35,671 bases of DNA, from NCBI RefSeq assembly GCF_002783505.1, contig NZ_PFGL01000064.1, positions 80,303 through 115,973 on the forward strand, in the 5' to 3' direction. A program made the position numbers and the translations under genes. Below the pieces are notes generated by a model. It searched no databases. It saw nothing but the letters and a program-made list of their open reading frames with translations, and was not told the DNA's origin. Below, one piece after another: positions 1 to 8,935 of this stretch; within the stretch, counting starts at the first letter, position 1; the number at the start of each line of letters is the position of its first letter. The DNA is from Shewanella sp. CG12_big_fil_rev_8_21_14_0_65_47_15 (GTDB taxonomy: Bacteria > Pseudomonadota > Gammaproteobacteria > Enterobacterales > Shewanellaceae).

Positions 1-87
1 TTCAAAATCGTATCCAGCAGTATACTCAACGGAAACATCCAGCAGCCGCCGTTCGCCTCCCATAATCCCTGTCCTATTCAGTCTCAT
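1..87 (-). CDS. Partial CDS, N-terminus of an unidentified protein
   Basis: A minus-strand reading frame runs off the left edge of the window. It opens at ATG 87 or, better, at the in-frame ATG 63, which is preceded by AGGACAGGG. The visible residues after the second Met begin MGGERRLLDVSVEYTAGYDF. An in-frame TGA lies just upstream of the first ATG. It follows cheB by only about 25-50 bases, so it is probably the next gene of the chemosensory operon. About 20 residues are too few to assign a family, and I do not recognise it. Confidence 0.5.
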   Translation of the reverse strand, partial: MRLNRTGIMGGERRLLDVSVEYTAGYDFE

Positions 88-111
88 TGCTCAAGAGTGT
101 CCCGCATTGGC

Positions 112-1125
112 TTAGACGCTAGCAATGGCATATGACATTTCTTCCAGTGGCAGAATGCGGTCGGCAGCCCCCAACGCCAAAGCCGCTTTAGGCATGCCAT
201 AAACCACGCAACTCTCTTCATCCTGGACAATGGTGCTAGCACCACGGCATCGCATCTCTTTCAATCCTCTGGCCCCATCATCACCCATTCCGGTCAGAAT
301 GATGCCCATTGTCCGAACTCTGGCAACATGCGCGACAGACCGAAATAACACGTCGACTGATGGCTTGTGCCGGTTTACTGGTGGACCTTGCAGTACTTCA
401 ACACAGTACTGATTGCCAACCTGCTTCAACTGCATATGCCGTCCCCCCGGCGCTATCAGCACTCTGCCAGCACAAACTTCATCCTGATCAGCCGCTTCTT
501 TTACCGCCATAAGGCAAACACTATCCAGCCTGCGGGCAAACTGTGCTGTAAAATATTCCGGCATATGCTGCACTATCAGGATGGAAGGGCAATCGGCCGG
601 TAGCTTAGTCAACACAGCCTCCAGCGCCTGAGTACCGCCGGTGGAGGCACCAATAGCGATAATCGCTGGTGATGCCGACAAGCTTCTGATCATGTCAACC
701 CGCTTGCCAGGGCTCAGCAGCAATCTGGAGGCATTGGCATTAGCCGCCGCTTTAATGGTGTTGATCAGTTCATTATTGGTGTTGCCCAGATATTGGCCTA
801 GCGCTATTTTGGATTTGCCAATAACGGCAAAAGCTCCAGCCGCGAGTGCCTGTATTGCCGTAGCCGAGCGAGCCTCTGTCAGATTGGAGCAGATAATGAC
901 CGGTGTTGGCCGCTGCGCCATAATTTTTTTCAGGAAGGTGATGCCATCCATCCTCGGCATTTCTACATCCAACACTATGATATCCGGCCAGCACTTGGCC
1001 ATTTTTTCCATCGCAAATAGCGGATCGCTGGCAACGCCTGCCACCTGAATCCCGGCAAATGCTAACGCCGCCGTGAATACCTGCCTTATCACGGCAGAGT
1101 CATCAACTATCATCACCTTAGGCAT
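112..1125 (-). CDS. cheB: Chemotaxis response regulator protein-glutamate methylesterase CheB
   Basis: CheB removes methyl groups from (and deamidates) glutamates of chemoreceptors in the cytoplasm, and so drives adaptation once CheA phosphorylates it. The 337-residue length is normal. The N-terminal receiver domain (about 1-125) has the acidic pair D8/D9, the phospho-acceptor D53 in VLDVEMPRMDG, and K104. The C-terminal methylesterase domain (about 150-335) shows the expected triad: S161 in IGASTGGT, H187 in IVQHMPEYF and D283 in LTGMGDDGA. The ATG at 1125 has AGGAACC upstream. It follows cheR by 59 bases on the same strand. No cheD lies between them, although one often does in this gene order. 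Confidence 0.96.
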   Translation of the reverse strand: MPKVMIVDDSAVIRQVFTAALAFAGIQVAGVASDPLFAMEKMAKCWPDIIVLDVEMPRMDGITFLKKIMAQRPTPVIICSNLTEARSATAIQALAAGAFAVIGKSKIALGQYLGNTNNELINTIKAAANANASRLLLSPGKRVDMIRSLSASPAIIAIGASTGGTQALEAVLTKLPADCPSILIVQHMPEYFTAQFARRLDSVCLMAVKEAADQDEVCAGRVLIAPGGRHMQLKQVGNQYCVEVLQGPPVNRHKPSVDVLFRSVAHVARVRTMGIILTGMGDDGARGLKEMRCRGASTIVQDEESCVVYGMPKAALALGAADRILPLEEMSYAIASV

Positions 1126-1184
1126 AGCTAGGTTCCTGTAAATAAGGGCTTGTGGCTATCGGTTTAGTCGATCGTATAGCTGGT

Positions 1185-1997
1185 TTAATTAACAGCATAA
1201 GGCTTACGGTAAATCGACGGGCTAACGAGATTCAGTTGATCAGTAATGCCGTTTAAGGTTTCGGCATGGCTGACAATTAAATAACCTCCCTGCCACAACA
1301 AGGGTAGCAAGCGTTGCACCACTCGGCGTTTGGTTTCCATATCAAAATAAATCATCACATTACGCAGAAAAATAACCTCAAACTTGCCCATTTCAGGTAA
1401 GGTTTCGTTCAGGTTTATGGGTAAGAATTGAGTGCGCTGTTGCAACTTGGGTTCAATCAATAAACTGCCTTCCTGCGTCCCAATGCCTTTTAAGCAATAG
1501 CGGTGCAAATAGTGCTGCGATACACCCGTTGCCCGCGATAACGGATATTTGCCCTGCCTTGCCGTTGCCAACATTCGGCTGCTGATATCTGAACCCACGA
1601 CTTCCCAGGGGCGATCTTCCAGCACATCGCTCAACACCATGGCCAGGCTGTAAACCTCTTCACCGGATGAACAGGCCGCACTCCAGATCCGAAATGGCCT
1701 GTTGGCTGAGCGTTGCGGCAATATGTTGCCACGCAGAAAATCAAAATGTTTCGGCTCGCGAAAAAAATAGGTTTCATTGGTCGTCAGTAAGTCGACTGCC
1801 ACTTGGCGTTCACTCGGCTCTTGTTGCAAAATCCGATAATAATCACCATAGCTCTGCAAGCCATAATGTCTTAAACGTTTAACTAGGCGGCCACTGACCA
1901 GCGGTTTTTTGGCGCCATTCATACTGATCCCAGCAATATCGAAGATCAACTGACGAAACTGCTGAAACTCAGTATCGGTAAGTGCAGGCTCTTGCAT
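1185..1997 (-). CDS. cheR: Chemotaxis protein methyltransferase CheR
   Basis: CheR uses S-adenosylmethionine to methylate receptor glutamates, the counterpart of CheB. The 270-residue protein has the all-helical N-terminal domain (about 1-75), then the conserved LLTTNETYFFRE segment (70-81). The SAM-binding motif WSAACSSGEEVYSLAM is at 105-120, a GSDIS segment follows, and LRNVMIYFD lies in the second half, as in CheR families. The start ATG at 1997 is preceded by GAGGAATTAAG, a good ribosome-binding site. It sits 30 bases after the MCP gene stop, which fits one transcript. There is no C-terminal TPR extension, so this is the classical short form. Confidence 0.96.
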   Translation of the reverse strand: MQEPALTDTEFQQFRQLIFDIAGISMNGAKKPLVSGRLVKRLRHYGLQSYGDYYRILQQEPSERQVAVDLLTTNETYFFREPKHFDFLRGNILPQRSANRPFRIWSAACSSGEEVYSLAMVLSDVLEDRPWEVVGSDISSRMLATARQGKYPLSRATGVSQHYLHRYCLKGIGTQEGSLLIEPKLQQRTQFLPINLNETLPEMGKFEVIFLRNVMIYFDMETKRRVVQRLLPLLWQGGYLIVSHAETLNGITDQLNLVSPSIYRKPYAVN

Positions 1998-2027
1998 CTT
2001 AATTCCTCATATAGTCACGCTGACGAA

Positions 2028-4034
2028 CTAAACACTAAAGTGGTTAATCTTCACCCGCAGCTCCGCAGCCAACGCAGACACCTGTTTGCTGGTATCGGTT
2101 GTCTGATGGCTGTTACCTGAGATTTGTGCAGCAGAGTGCTGAATATTGAGCAGGCTGGTATCCACTTCCCGTGCAACAACGGATTGCTGCTCAGTTGCGC
2201 TGGCAATACTGATATTACGCTGACTGATCTGGCCAATAGCGTCAGTGATCTGCTGCAGCGCCAAGCCAGTTTGCTGTGCCATGTCCATGGTGTGCTGTGC
2301 TTTAGTGTTACTGAGTTGCATTGCCTGTACTGCCTGTTGGCTACCTTGTTGCACTGAGGCAATGATGTGCTCAATATCTTTTGTCGATCGTTGGGTGCTT
2401 ATTGCCAGCGACCGCACTTCATCCGCCACCACGGCAAAACCGCGGCCACTGTCACCGGCTCTGGCCGCTTCAATGGCCGCATTTAACGCCAATAAATTGG
2501 TCTGTTCGGCAATACCCCGTATCACATCCAACACAGAACCAATCGCCCCCACCTCATCCACCAGCAAAGTTAACGCTGTGGCCGTGCTGCTAATATCACA
2601 GCGGAGTCCCTCAATGGCCCCGATGGTATGGCGAACGCTGCTTTGCCCCTGCTTAGCCTGCAGTTCAGCCGACTGCGACACCTCTGATGCTACCGCCGCA
2701 TTGCCGGCCACATCTTCAAACGCGGTCGTCAGTTGCGTTACTGCTGTAGCCGCTAGAGTCAACTCATCACTCTGTTGCTGCTGCTCAAGGTTAGACAGAT
2801 GGGCCAATCCAGCCATTTCCTCTGAAGTTAACGCCAATTGTCCGGCTGAAAAAATAATATGCTGCACAGTATCGCGTAATTGCTGTTGCATTTGCTGTAA
2901 TGCCCGCAGTAAGCGCGCACCATCATCCATCCCTATTGTTACTATGTCATGGGTTAAATCGCCTTTAGCAATATGTTCTGCCGCCGACACCGCAATAGAA
3001 AATTGTTTTAAAATACGCCGCACAATCAAGCTTGCCAGTACAGCACCAAACGACAAGAGTGCTAGTAACCCAACCGATATCAGGATAATGTCTTGCCAAT
3101 CTTGGTCGCGCCTTGCAGTAAGGGCGTTATCAAGCGCCGCCACGGACAGAGCGCTATAGGCAAACAAGGCATCAATAGTTTGCGTGTAATCCGCAATATA
3201 ATCGCTAACAGGATATGTTAACCCGGCGGCCGTCAGCAGTTGGTTATCCGTTAGCGTCGTTGTTCGTTCGACATGCTGTCGAAGTGTCGCTAACGGTAGC
3301 TGAAGCATCACCTGCAGATCCTTGTCAGTGGCAATCACTTTCTCAGACGCCCTGCTCAGTAGTTCGAAACTCTGCATCACCTCCTTCACTCGCGTCTGCA
3401 TAGCGGTACCTTGTTCAACAGACCACTGCCCCTGCGTCAAATATAAAGCCCCGGTGGCCCGTAGTTGGCTTAATAGCTCAGTGGTTTGCGGCAACTCAAC
3501 TAAAGCCGCCTGGATCAGGTAATAAGTCTCAAACACTGGATCTAACGACAACTCAAAATAGTCCAGCAAGGTATCTTGCAGTTGAAAACTAACAGCAAGC
3601 AGTTGCACATACTCTGTCAGACTTCGTAAGCCAGTGATATCAGCGCGACTCACCTGAGACGCCAGACTGTGCCACTGTTGTTGCAATTGCTGCACCACCT
3701 GCATAATATCGGCATTGGCCGAGGCATCTCGAAGATCTTGACCGAATTGTTTCAACGCCAGCTCGACCTCGGTTTGCTTGTTCAACCGATTGCTTTGTAA
3801 GGTTTCGTTCCCCCCTAACACCGCGGAGGACAAGTCACGGTGCTGCTGCAGCAATTGCACTAATTGCAGCAACTGCTGCACGGGCTTAATGCCCTTAGCC
3901 TCCTGAGTTGCCTGCCTGCTATGCTCAACAACCTTAGTGATATACAGCACCGACGGAATAGCACTCAGTAATACACACATTAACGCCAGTAAAGAAAATT
4001 TGCCGGACAGTGACAAACGGTCGATAACATTCAT
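2028..4034 (-). CDS. Methyl-accepting chemotaxis protein with large periplasmic sensor
   Basis: Transmembrane chemoreceptor of about 668 residues. A first membrane helix lies near residues 13-34. A long helical periplasmic region follows (about 35-310) and includes an EAKGIKPVQQLLQLVQ / QQHRDLSSAVLGGN segment, resembling helical-bundle sensors of many MCPs. A second membrane helix (IILISVGLLALLSFGAVLAS) is followed by a HAMP region and the signalling hairpin with EQTNLLALNAAIEAARAG. An in-frame TTG lies 12 bases upstream (4046) but directly abuts the GAGAG element. I chose ATG 4034, where GAGAG is about 12 bases upstream; neither spacing is ideal. The ligand is unknown. It lies between the 59-residue ORF and cheR in the chemosensory operon. 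Confidence 0.93.
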   Translation of the reverse strand: MNVIDRLSLSGKFSLLALMCVLLSAIPSVLYITKVVEHSRQATQEAKGIKPVQQLLQLVQLLQQHRDLSSAVLGGNETLQSNRLNKQTEVELALKQFGQDLRDASANADIMQVVQQLQQQWHSLASQVSRADITGLRSLTEYVQLLAVSFQLQDTLLDYFELSLDPVFETYYLIQAALVELPQTTELLSQLRATGALYLTQGQWSVEQGTAMQTRVKEVMQSFELLSRASEKVIATDKDLQVMLQLPLATLRQHVERTTTLTDNQLLTAAGLTYPVSDYIADYTQTIDALFAYSALSVAALDNALTARRDQDWQDIILISVGLLALLSFGAVLASLIVRRILKQFSIAVSAAEHIAKGDLTHDIVTIGMDDGARLLRALQQMQQQLRDTVQHIIFSAGQLALTSEEMAGLAHLSNLEQQQQSDELTLAATAVTQLTTAFEDVAGNAAVASEVSQSAELQAKQGQSSVRHTIGAIEGLRCDISSTATALTLLVDEVGAIGSVLDVIRGIAEQTNLLALNAAIEAARAGDSGRGFAVVADEVRSLAISTQRSTKDIEHIIASVQQGSQQAVQAMQLSNTKAQHTMDMAQQTGLALQQITDAIGQISQRNISIASATEQQSVVAREVDTSLLNIQHSAAQISGNSHQTTDTSKQVSALAAELRVKINHFSV

Positions 4035-4102
4035 TTTTAAGTACAACTCTCTACGGCTATAGAAAACAATATTGTATTATTTCAGCACCTTAAATCTTAT
4101 GA

Positions 4103-4282
4103 TTAACTATGCTTAGGCTTATCGTCTTTAACCTCTGTTTGACTGTTAAATGTCAGCGGCACACTGTCCGGCGACGTAGCTGTTAAATGCCACAGCGCTG
4201 CGACTATCATTTCCATTTGTTCTATTATATCCCGCATAAACTGTAGCTGTACCTGGCCATCATCTTCCTGTGTCGGGCTCAT
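4103..4282 (-). CDS. Small ORF (59 aa) between cheW and an MCP gene
   Basis: This short minus-strand frame starts at ATG 4282 and ends at TAA 4103-4105. AAAGG and GCAGGT lie just upstream as possible ribosome-binding sequences. The product starts MSPTQEDDGQVQLQFMRDII, continues with an amphipathic Met/Ile-rich stretch (MEMIVAALWHL), and ends in a charged tail (EVKDDKPKHS). It has no signal peptide or clear membrane helix. It fills almost exactly the gap between cheW (35 bases upstream) and the MCP gene (68 bases downstream) in the operon direction, which argues that it is real. I recognise no family. A small partner of CheW or CheA is possible but is only a guess. Confidence 0.5.
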   Translation of the reverse strand: MSPTQEDDGQVQLQFMRDIIEQMEMIVAALWHLTATSPDSVPLTFNSQTEVKDDKPKHS

Positions 4283-4317
4283 ACCTGCTTTACCTTTGTT
4301 ACTGAATCAACCCTGCT

Positions 4318-4830
4318 CTACAAGGCGGCACTGGCCGATAATGCCGCCAGTTCGTCTACCGACAGTACCTTGCCCACATCCAGCAAAATAACCAAGCGTC
4401 CGCCCACTATGCCCATGCCCAACATAAAATCGGTGCGAATATTAGCGCCGAAGGCGGGTGCTGGCTCAATATCGTCAGTGGCAATTTCCAACACTTCGTT
4501 AACAGCATCGACAACCACGCCTATCACCTGCAGCTCATTGTCACTATGGTTTACTTCCAAAATTACAATGCAGCTACGCCTATCTATAGTGGTTTGTTCG
4601 GTACCAAAGCGGGCACCCAGATCAATCACGGGTACCACAGCACCGCGCAGATTGATCACGCCACGAATACTGGCGGGCATCATCGGCACTTTGGTTAACT
4701 GGCCATACTCAATGATTTCTTTCACGCTGCTGGTAGTAACCGCGTAGTATTCCCCCCTCAGGCTGAATGTCAGGTACTGGCCATTAGTTATTGCCGGCGT
4801 TATAGCATCGGCCTTGATTAGGTTACCCAT
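4318..4830 (-). CDS. cheW: Chemotaxis coupling protein CheW
   Basis: CheW couples chemoreceptors to the kinase CheA in the cytoplasmic array. The 170-residue protein is one CheW domain with typical landmarks: QYLTFSLRGEYYAV near the N-terminus, VKEIIEYGQLTKVPMMPASIRGVINLRGAVVPVIDL in pieces along the first half, and IGVVVDAVNEVLEI in the second. The ATG at 4830 uses the ribosome-binding site AGGAG that overlaps the last codons of the upstream MCP gene. The gap to that gene is three bases, so translation is probably coupled. Confidence 0.95.
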   Translation of the reverse strand: MGNLIKADAITPAITNGQYLTFSLRGEYYAVTTSSVKEIIEYGQLTKVPMMPASIRGVINLRGAVVPVIDLGARFGTEQTTIDRRSCIVILEVNHSDNELQVIGVVVDAVNEVLEIATDDIEPAPAFGANIRTDFMLGMGIVGGRLVILLDVGKVLSVDELAALSASAAL

Positions 4831-4833
4831 GCT

Positions 4834-6480
4834 TTACTCCTGAAAACGGACAAAATCTGCCGTTAATACCGGGGTTGCAACTAAGCGTTTCGCTATGGAG
4901 GCGGTCGTATCGGTCTTTGTCGCTGGCTGCCTATGCACAGCTTTACCAGATAGCCTTGCAGTTGTATCGTCAATATTAAAAAAGGCCATCAGTTGTTGCA
5001 GTTGCTCAGCCTGATTAGTCATTTCTTCAGCGGTGGCCGCCAACTCCTCGGAGGCCGAGGCATTTTGTTGGGTAATTTGATTCAACTGGTTCATCGCGGT
5101 ATTAATTTGCCCTGTGCCGCTGGCCTGTTCGCTGGAGGCGGCGGCAATTTCCTGCACTAAGGCAGAAGTTTTACCTATGGCTGGTACTATCTCATCCAGT
5201 AACTTTCCAGCCTGCTCGGCCAGCGACACGCTGCTCTTGGCCACTTCACCAATTTCCTGCGCCGCCACTTGACTACGCTCGGCTAATTTACGCACCTCGG
5301 CCGCCACCACAGCAAAACCTTTACCATGCTCACCAGCGCGCGCCGCTTCTATCGCCGCGTTCAGTGCCAATAAATTGGTCTGATAGGCGATGTCGTCAAT
5401 TATGCCAATTTTATCGGCGATGCTCTTCATGGCGGCCACGGTATTCTGCACCGCTGTACCACCTTCCACCGCTTGTTTGCTGGCCGTCGCCGCCATGCTA
5501 TCTGTGGTGTGGGCGTTATCGGTATTCTGCGCAATAGAGGCTGCCATCTGTTCAATCGAGGCCGAGGTTTCCTCTACACTGGCGGCTTGCTCTGTGCTGG
5601 CCTGACTCATACTTTGTGCGGTGGCCGACACTTCCTCAGATGCGCTATTCAGCGCAGCGGAGGCCACCCGAACCTCGCCAATGACCTGTGAAAGCTTCTC
5701 TGCCATATTCTTCATGGCGGCAAGCATACTGCTGTTATCACCTTGTTTGGTGTTGATCTCAATTGTCAAATCGCCATCTGCAATCCGCCGCACCACTTCG
5801 ACGCCGTAATCCGGCTCGCCACCAATCTGGCGTGTAATACTGAGCGTGACACCCAAAGCCATACCAAGACCCAGCAGAATGCTCACAACAGCTACACCGA
5901 TGATCCAGATGCGCGCACTGGCATACGCGGCATCGCCAAAGTCACTGGCGGCCTGGCCTCCCTTGCTGTTTAATTCCACCAGTTTCAGCAACTGGGCAGA
6001 CATATTATTAAACTCATCGAATGACTCACCTGCCATAATGGTCATCGCAGCGTCGGTATTATTATTGCGTGAGTACTCCAGCATTCTTTTATGTACAATC
6101 AAGTACTGATCGAACATCTTGGCAAACTCATCGTACAATGACTGTTCACTCGCGAAGGAAATCAACGCTTCATACTCAGTGCGCATTTTCTTCAACTCCG
6201 CCATAAGTGCAGCCAAACGCTCATCAACGTTTGCCATGACCTGCTGACTCTGGCTAACAATGTGCCTGTACTCCAGAATCCGCATGTTCGACGTAGTAGT
6301 GTTAATATCCCCGATAATATCAATACTCGGCATCCAATTAGCTGCAATCTCCGTCGATAAGTCGTTTACTCGTGCCAACTGGTTCAATGAAAACATTCCC
6401 AAGCCGAGGATGATGCACAACATCAAACCAAACCCAAAACCTAGCCGCACCCCAACCTTTAAATTACTGAATAAATTCAT
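4834..6480 (-). CDS. Methyl-accepting chemotaxis protein, Tar-like layout
   Basis: Chemoreceptor of 548 residues with the compact classical layout. A membrane helix lies at about 10-30 (VRLGFGFGLMLCIILGLGMF). A four-helix-bundle type periplasmic domain follows (about 31-190, with the NTTTSNMRILEYRH element). The second membrane helix (IWIIGVAVVSILLGLGMALG) leads into HAMP, a Ser/Ala/Gln-rich methylation region and the hairpin tip IAYQTNLLALNAAIEAARAG. The C-terminus lacks an obvious CheR/CheB-tethering pentapeptide and ends VLTADFVRFQE. The 268-base gap to cheA upstream contains a plausible promoter, so this gene may start a sub-operon (mcp-cheW-small ORF-mcp-cheR-cheB). Confidence 0.94.
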   Translation of the reverse strand: MNLFSNLKVGVRLGFGFGLMLCIILGLGMFSLNQLARVNDLSTEIAANWMPSIDIIGDINTTTSNMRILEYRHIVSQSQQVMANVDERLAALMAELKKMRTEYEALISFASEQSLYDEFAKMFDQYLIVHKRMLEYSRNNNTDAAMTIMAGESFDEFNNMSAQLLKLVELNSKGGQAASDFGDAAYASARIWIIGVAVVSILLGLGMALGVTLSITRQIGGEPDYGVEVVRRIADGDLTIEINTKQGDNSSMLAAMKNMAEKLSQVIGEVRVASAALNSASEEVSATAQSMSQASTEQAASVEETSASIEQMAASIAQNTDNAHTTDSMAATASKQAVEGGTAVQNTVAAMKSIADKIGIIDDIAYQTNLLALNAAIEAARAGEHGKGFAVVAAEVRKLAERSQVAAQEIGEVAKSSVSLAEQAGKLLDEIVPAIGKTSALVQEIAAASSEQASGTGQINTAMNQLNQITQQNASASEELAATAEEMTNQAEQLQQLMAFFNIDDTTARLSGKAVHRQPATKTDTTASIAKRLVATPVLTADFVRFQE

Positions 6481-6497
6481 TTTGTTAATCCCAATAG

Positions 6498-6525
6498 TTT
6501 ATACATCCGACTTCCTTTTGTGAAA
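6498..6525 (-). promoter_or_regulatory. Candidate sigma-70-like promoter upstream of the second MCP
   Basis: On the minus strand, TTTCAC (6525-6520) and TATAAA (6503-6498) are separated by 16 bases. They end 17 bases before the MCP start codon at 6480. The spacing and -10 are good and the -35 matches weakly. The surrounding 268-base gap between cheA and this gene shows no other gene. A start site this close would leave a very short leader. Confidence 0.35.
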
Positions 6526-6748
6526 CTCAGGAGCCTAATACCGGCTTAGCATTTGGTATCACAGCAGCCTCAGTTTCATTCATAGGCAGTAAAATCTTAT
6601 CAAGACAGTATTGCTGCCCGCATACCATTAACTAAAAATGTAACGAAGCAAGCGGTCACCTTGCCTATGCCCGGCATAAATCACTCTCTCTGTACTCAAA
6701 CCTCGTCTCACTTTTTTCCTATAGGCACTCACAAGACTGAAATGGCTT

Positions 6749-8935
6749 TTAAGGCATGTTTTTCTGTGCGTGTTCGGGCATTTCAGCCTGTGCAACCAAA
6801 CGCGGAATATCGAGAATCAACGCCACTTCGCCACTGCCCAAAATAGTAAAACCGCTCAGGCCATCGGCATGGCCAAATACCTTGCTCAGCGGCTTAATTA
6901 CGGTGTGGTATTCACCTACCAGTTGATCCACCACTAACCCGGCCTGCTGGCCGCCGGTTTTTACCACCACCACATTTTCGCGCCGTGGTACGGTGCCTCC
7001 GGTAGCAAAATGATCACGCAAGCGGATAAACGGCAAGATTTTGTCGCGCAGATTAACGTAGTTGTGCTGTGGCCCTGTAACCAATGCGGCGCTATCAAGC
7101 TCTATACATTCCTGCACCATCTCCAGTGGAATAATAAAGGAAGCATTATTCACCCGTACCAAAAAACCGTCGATAATGGCCAATGTCAGTGGCATACGAA
7201 TGCGAAATATCGTGCCCTGGCCGGGCGCACTGTGTAGTTCAACCGAGCCCCGCAGTGCCTCGATATTACGCCGCACCACGTCCATACCCACACCGCGGCC
7301 CGACAAATCAGTCACTTTGTCAGCAGTAGAAAATCCCGGTTCAAAAATCAGCTGATAAATATCCGGTGTGTCCAGCTTGGCATCCGCAGTAACTAGACCT
7401 TTGGCCAGCGCTTTTTGCCAAATGCGTTCGGCATTTAAGCCGGCCCCGTCATCGCGCACTTCAATCAGAATATTGCCGGCGTCGTGGCAAGCATTCAGTT
7501 GCACGACACCACAAGCATTTTTCCCCGCAGCCAACCGCTGTGCCGGCATTTCAATGCCATGGTCAATGGCATTGCGCACTAAATGTAGCAAGGGGTCGGC
7601 AATTTTTTCGACTAGGGTTTTATCCAGCTCAGTGTCAGCACCGCTGACCTGCAGTTCAATCTGCTTTTGCAGTGTATTGGCTACGTCATGCACCACCCGC
7701 TTAAAGCGATTGAAGGTGCCGCCAATCTGCACCATCCGCAGCCGCAGCGTGACATCGCGGATCTGTTCGACCAGCGCTGCCAGTGCCGACATTGATTCGA
7801 TGAGTTTGCTGTCGCCTACCGTCTGTGCATCCAGCACTGAGCCAGCGCTGGCAATCACCAGCTCGCCAATCAAATTAATCAGTTGGTCCAGCTTATCGGC
7901 TTCTACTCGGATGGATTGCGCCTCGCGCTTTTGCGCATCCCGTACCTTGCTTTGTTTTTGCACGGCGGCATCCAACACCTCCTGCGTGGTCATGCCCTGC
8001 TGTACCATGATATTCCCCAGCGGTATCGCTGGAACTGCCGCTTGTTGTTGCAATGCTTGCGTCAGTTCGGCTTGGGTTAATGAGCCACAACGTAGTAATA
8101 TTTCGCCCAGTTTTAAGTCCTGCTCAGGTAACTGCTGGATATGCTCGATATAATCCAGCAACTGGCTGTGGGGTGGCAGAATACGGATTAAACTGTCATG
8201 GCGGACAAATTCAAAAACACTTTCAATTTGCTGCTTATCAGCGCTACTGCTGAAGTTAATCTCAAAGCCCATATAACAGCTTTCAGCATCCATTTGCGCT
8301 GGCTCGGGTAAAGCATCATCCAGAGTAACAATGCTGACAATACTACCCAGCGTTGCCAGATAGCGGATAAACGCCAGCGGATCCATGCCATCACGCAAGG
8401 CATCCTTGCCAAAGCGCAATGACAGATGCCAGTTATCATTATCCACCTGATGGCTGCTTAAACGCTCTACCCGACTATCAGCCGTGGCTGATGCCAACGC
8501 CGTATGCCCTGTAATATACTGCTGGCTGTGTGCCTGCGCAGGTGCAGGGGTCATAGCCTGCTGCAACTCAGCCGTTAACTTGCTGCCACAGGCCAGTAAT
8601 TCCGCTGACTCGGGTTGGTTTGCACCATGCGCTTCAATTAAGGCACTTATGTGGTCACAGCAGTCCAGCAGCAGGACGATCCGCTTATGGCTCACCGCAA
8701 TATCGCCTGCACGCATGTGATCCAGCAGGTTTTCCACGTCATGGCTAAAAACAACAATATTGTCCAGATCAAACAGGCCTGCGGAACCCTTTATCGTATG
8801 CGCTGCACGGAAAATAGCATGCAGGCTCTCCTGTGGATCGGACTGTTGATCAAGTTGTAATAACAAGGATTCCATCTGTTCCAACAGCTCATTGCTCTCG
8901 GTCAGATAAGTTTGCAAAGCGGCGCTAAGATCCAT
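6749..8935 (-). CDS. cheA: Chemotaxis histidine kinase CheA with MshEN-like tandem insert
   Basis: CheA phosphorylates CheY and CheB in response to receptors. The start is ATG 8935 (728 residues), with AAGGA eight bases upstream, and it overlaps the STAS gene by 11 bases; the open frame extends 24 codons further without a good site. The Hpt domain has H46 in FRAAHTIKGSAG. Residues 165-255 form a P2-like region. Residues 275-298 and 305-328 form two copies of an LGxxLxxxGxxTxxxLxxxxxxQ pattern. Dimerisation starts near 345. The ATPase has HLVRNAIDHGIE (451-462), DDGAGL (495-500) and GRGVGMDVV (547-555). A CheW-like domain (about 585-715) closes the protein. The tandem insert resembles the MshE N-terminal c-di-GMP module (see findings). 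Confidence 0.95.
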   Translation of the reverse strand: MDLSAALQTYLTESNELLEQMESLLLQLDQQSDPQESLHAIFRAAHTIKGSAGLFDLDNIVVFSHDVENLLDHMRAGDIAVSHKRIVLLLDCCDHISALIEAHGANQPESAELLACGSKLTAELQQAMTPAPAQAHSQQYITGHTALASATADSRVERLSSHQVDNDNWHLSLRFGKDALRDGMDPLAFIRYLATLGSIVSIVTLDDALPEPAQMDAESCYMGFEINFSSSADKQQIESVFEFVRHDSLIRILPPHSQLLDYIEHIQQLPEQDLKLGEILLRCGSLTQAELTQALQQQAAVPAIPLGNIMVQQGMTTQEVLDAAVQKQSKVRDAQKREAQSIRVEADKLDQLINLIGELVIASAGSVLDAQTVGDSKLIESMSALAALVEQIRDVTLRLRMVQIGGTFNRFKRVVHDVANTLQKQIELQVSGADTELDKTLVEKIADPLLHLVRNAIDHGIEMPAQRLAAGKNACGVVQLNACHDAGNILIEVRDDGAGLNAERIWQKALAKGLVTADAKLDTPDIYQLIFEPGFSTADKVTDLSGRGVGMDVVRRNIEALRGSVELHSAPGQGTIFRIRMPLTLAIIDGFLVRVNNASFIIPLEMVQECIELDSAALVTGPQHNYVNLRDKILPFIRLRDHFATGGTVPRRENVVVVKTGGQQAGLVVDQLVGEYHTVIKPLSKVFGHADGLSGFTILGSGEVALILDIPRLVAQAEMPEHAQKNMP

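Noticed and set aside
641..1048. 135-residue plus-strand open frame inside cheB
   Set aside because: Antisense to an intact receiver domain and lacks any recognisable protein feature.
2245..3159. 304-residue plus-strand open frame
   Set aside because: Lies fully antisense to the MCP gene; its Cys/Ser-rich product is the shadow of an Ala/Gln-rich coiled-coil gene and has no ribosome-binding site or known motif.
7368..8153. 261-residue plus-strand open frame inside cheA
   Set aside because: Antisense shadow rich in Ser and Cys with no domain; cheA on the other strand has all its catalytic motifs.
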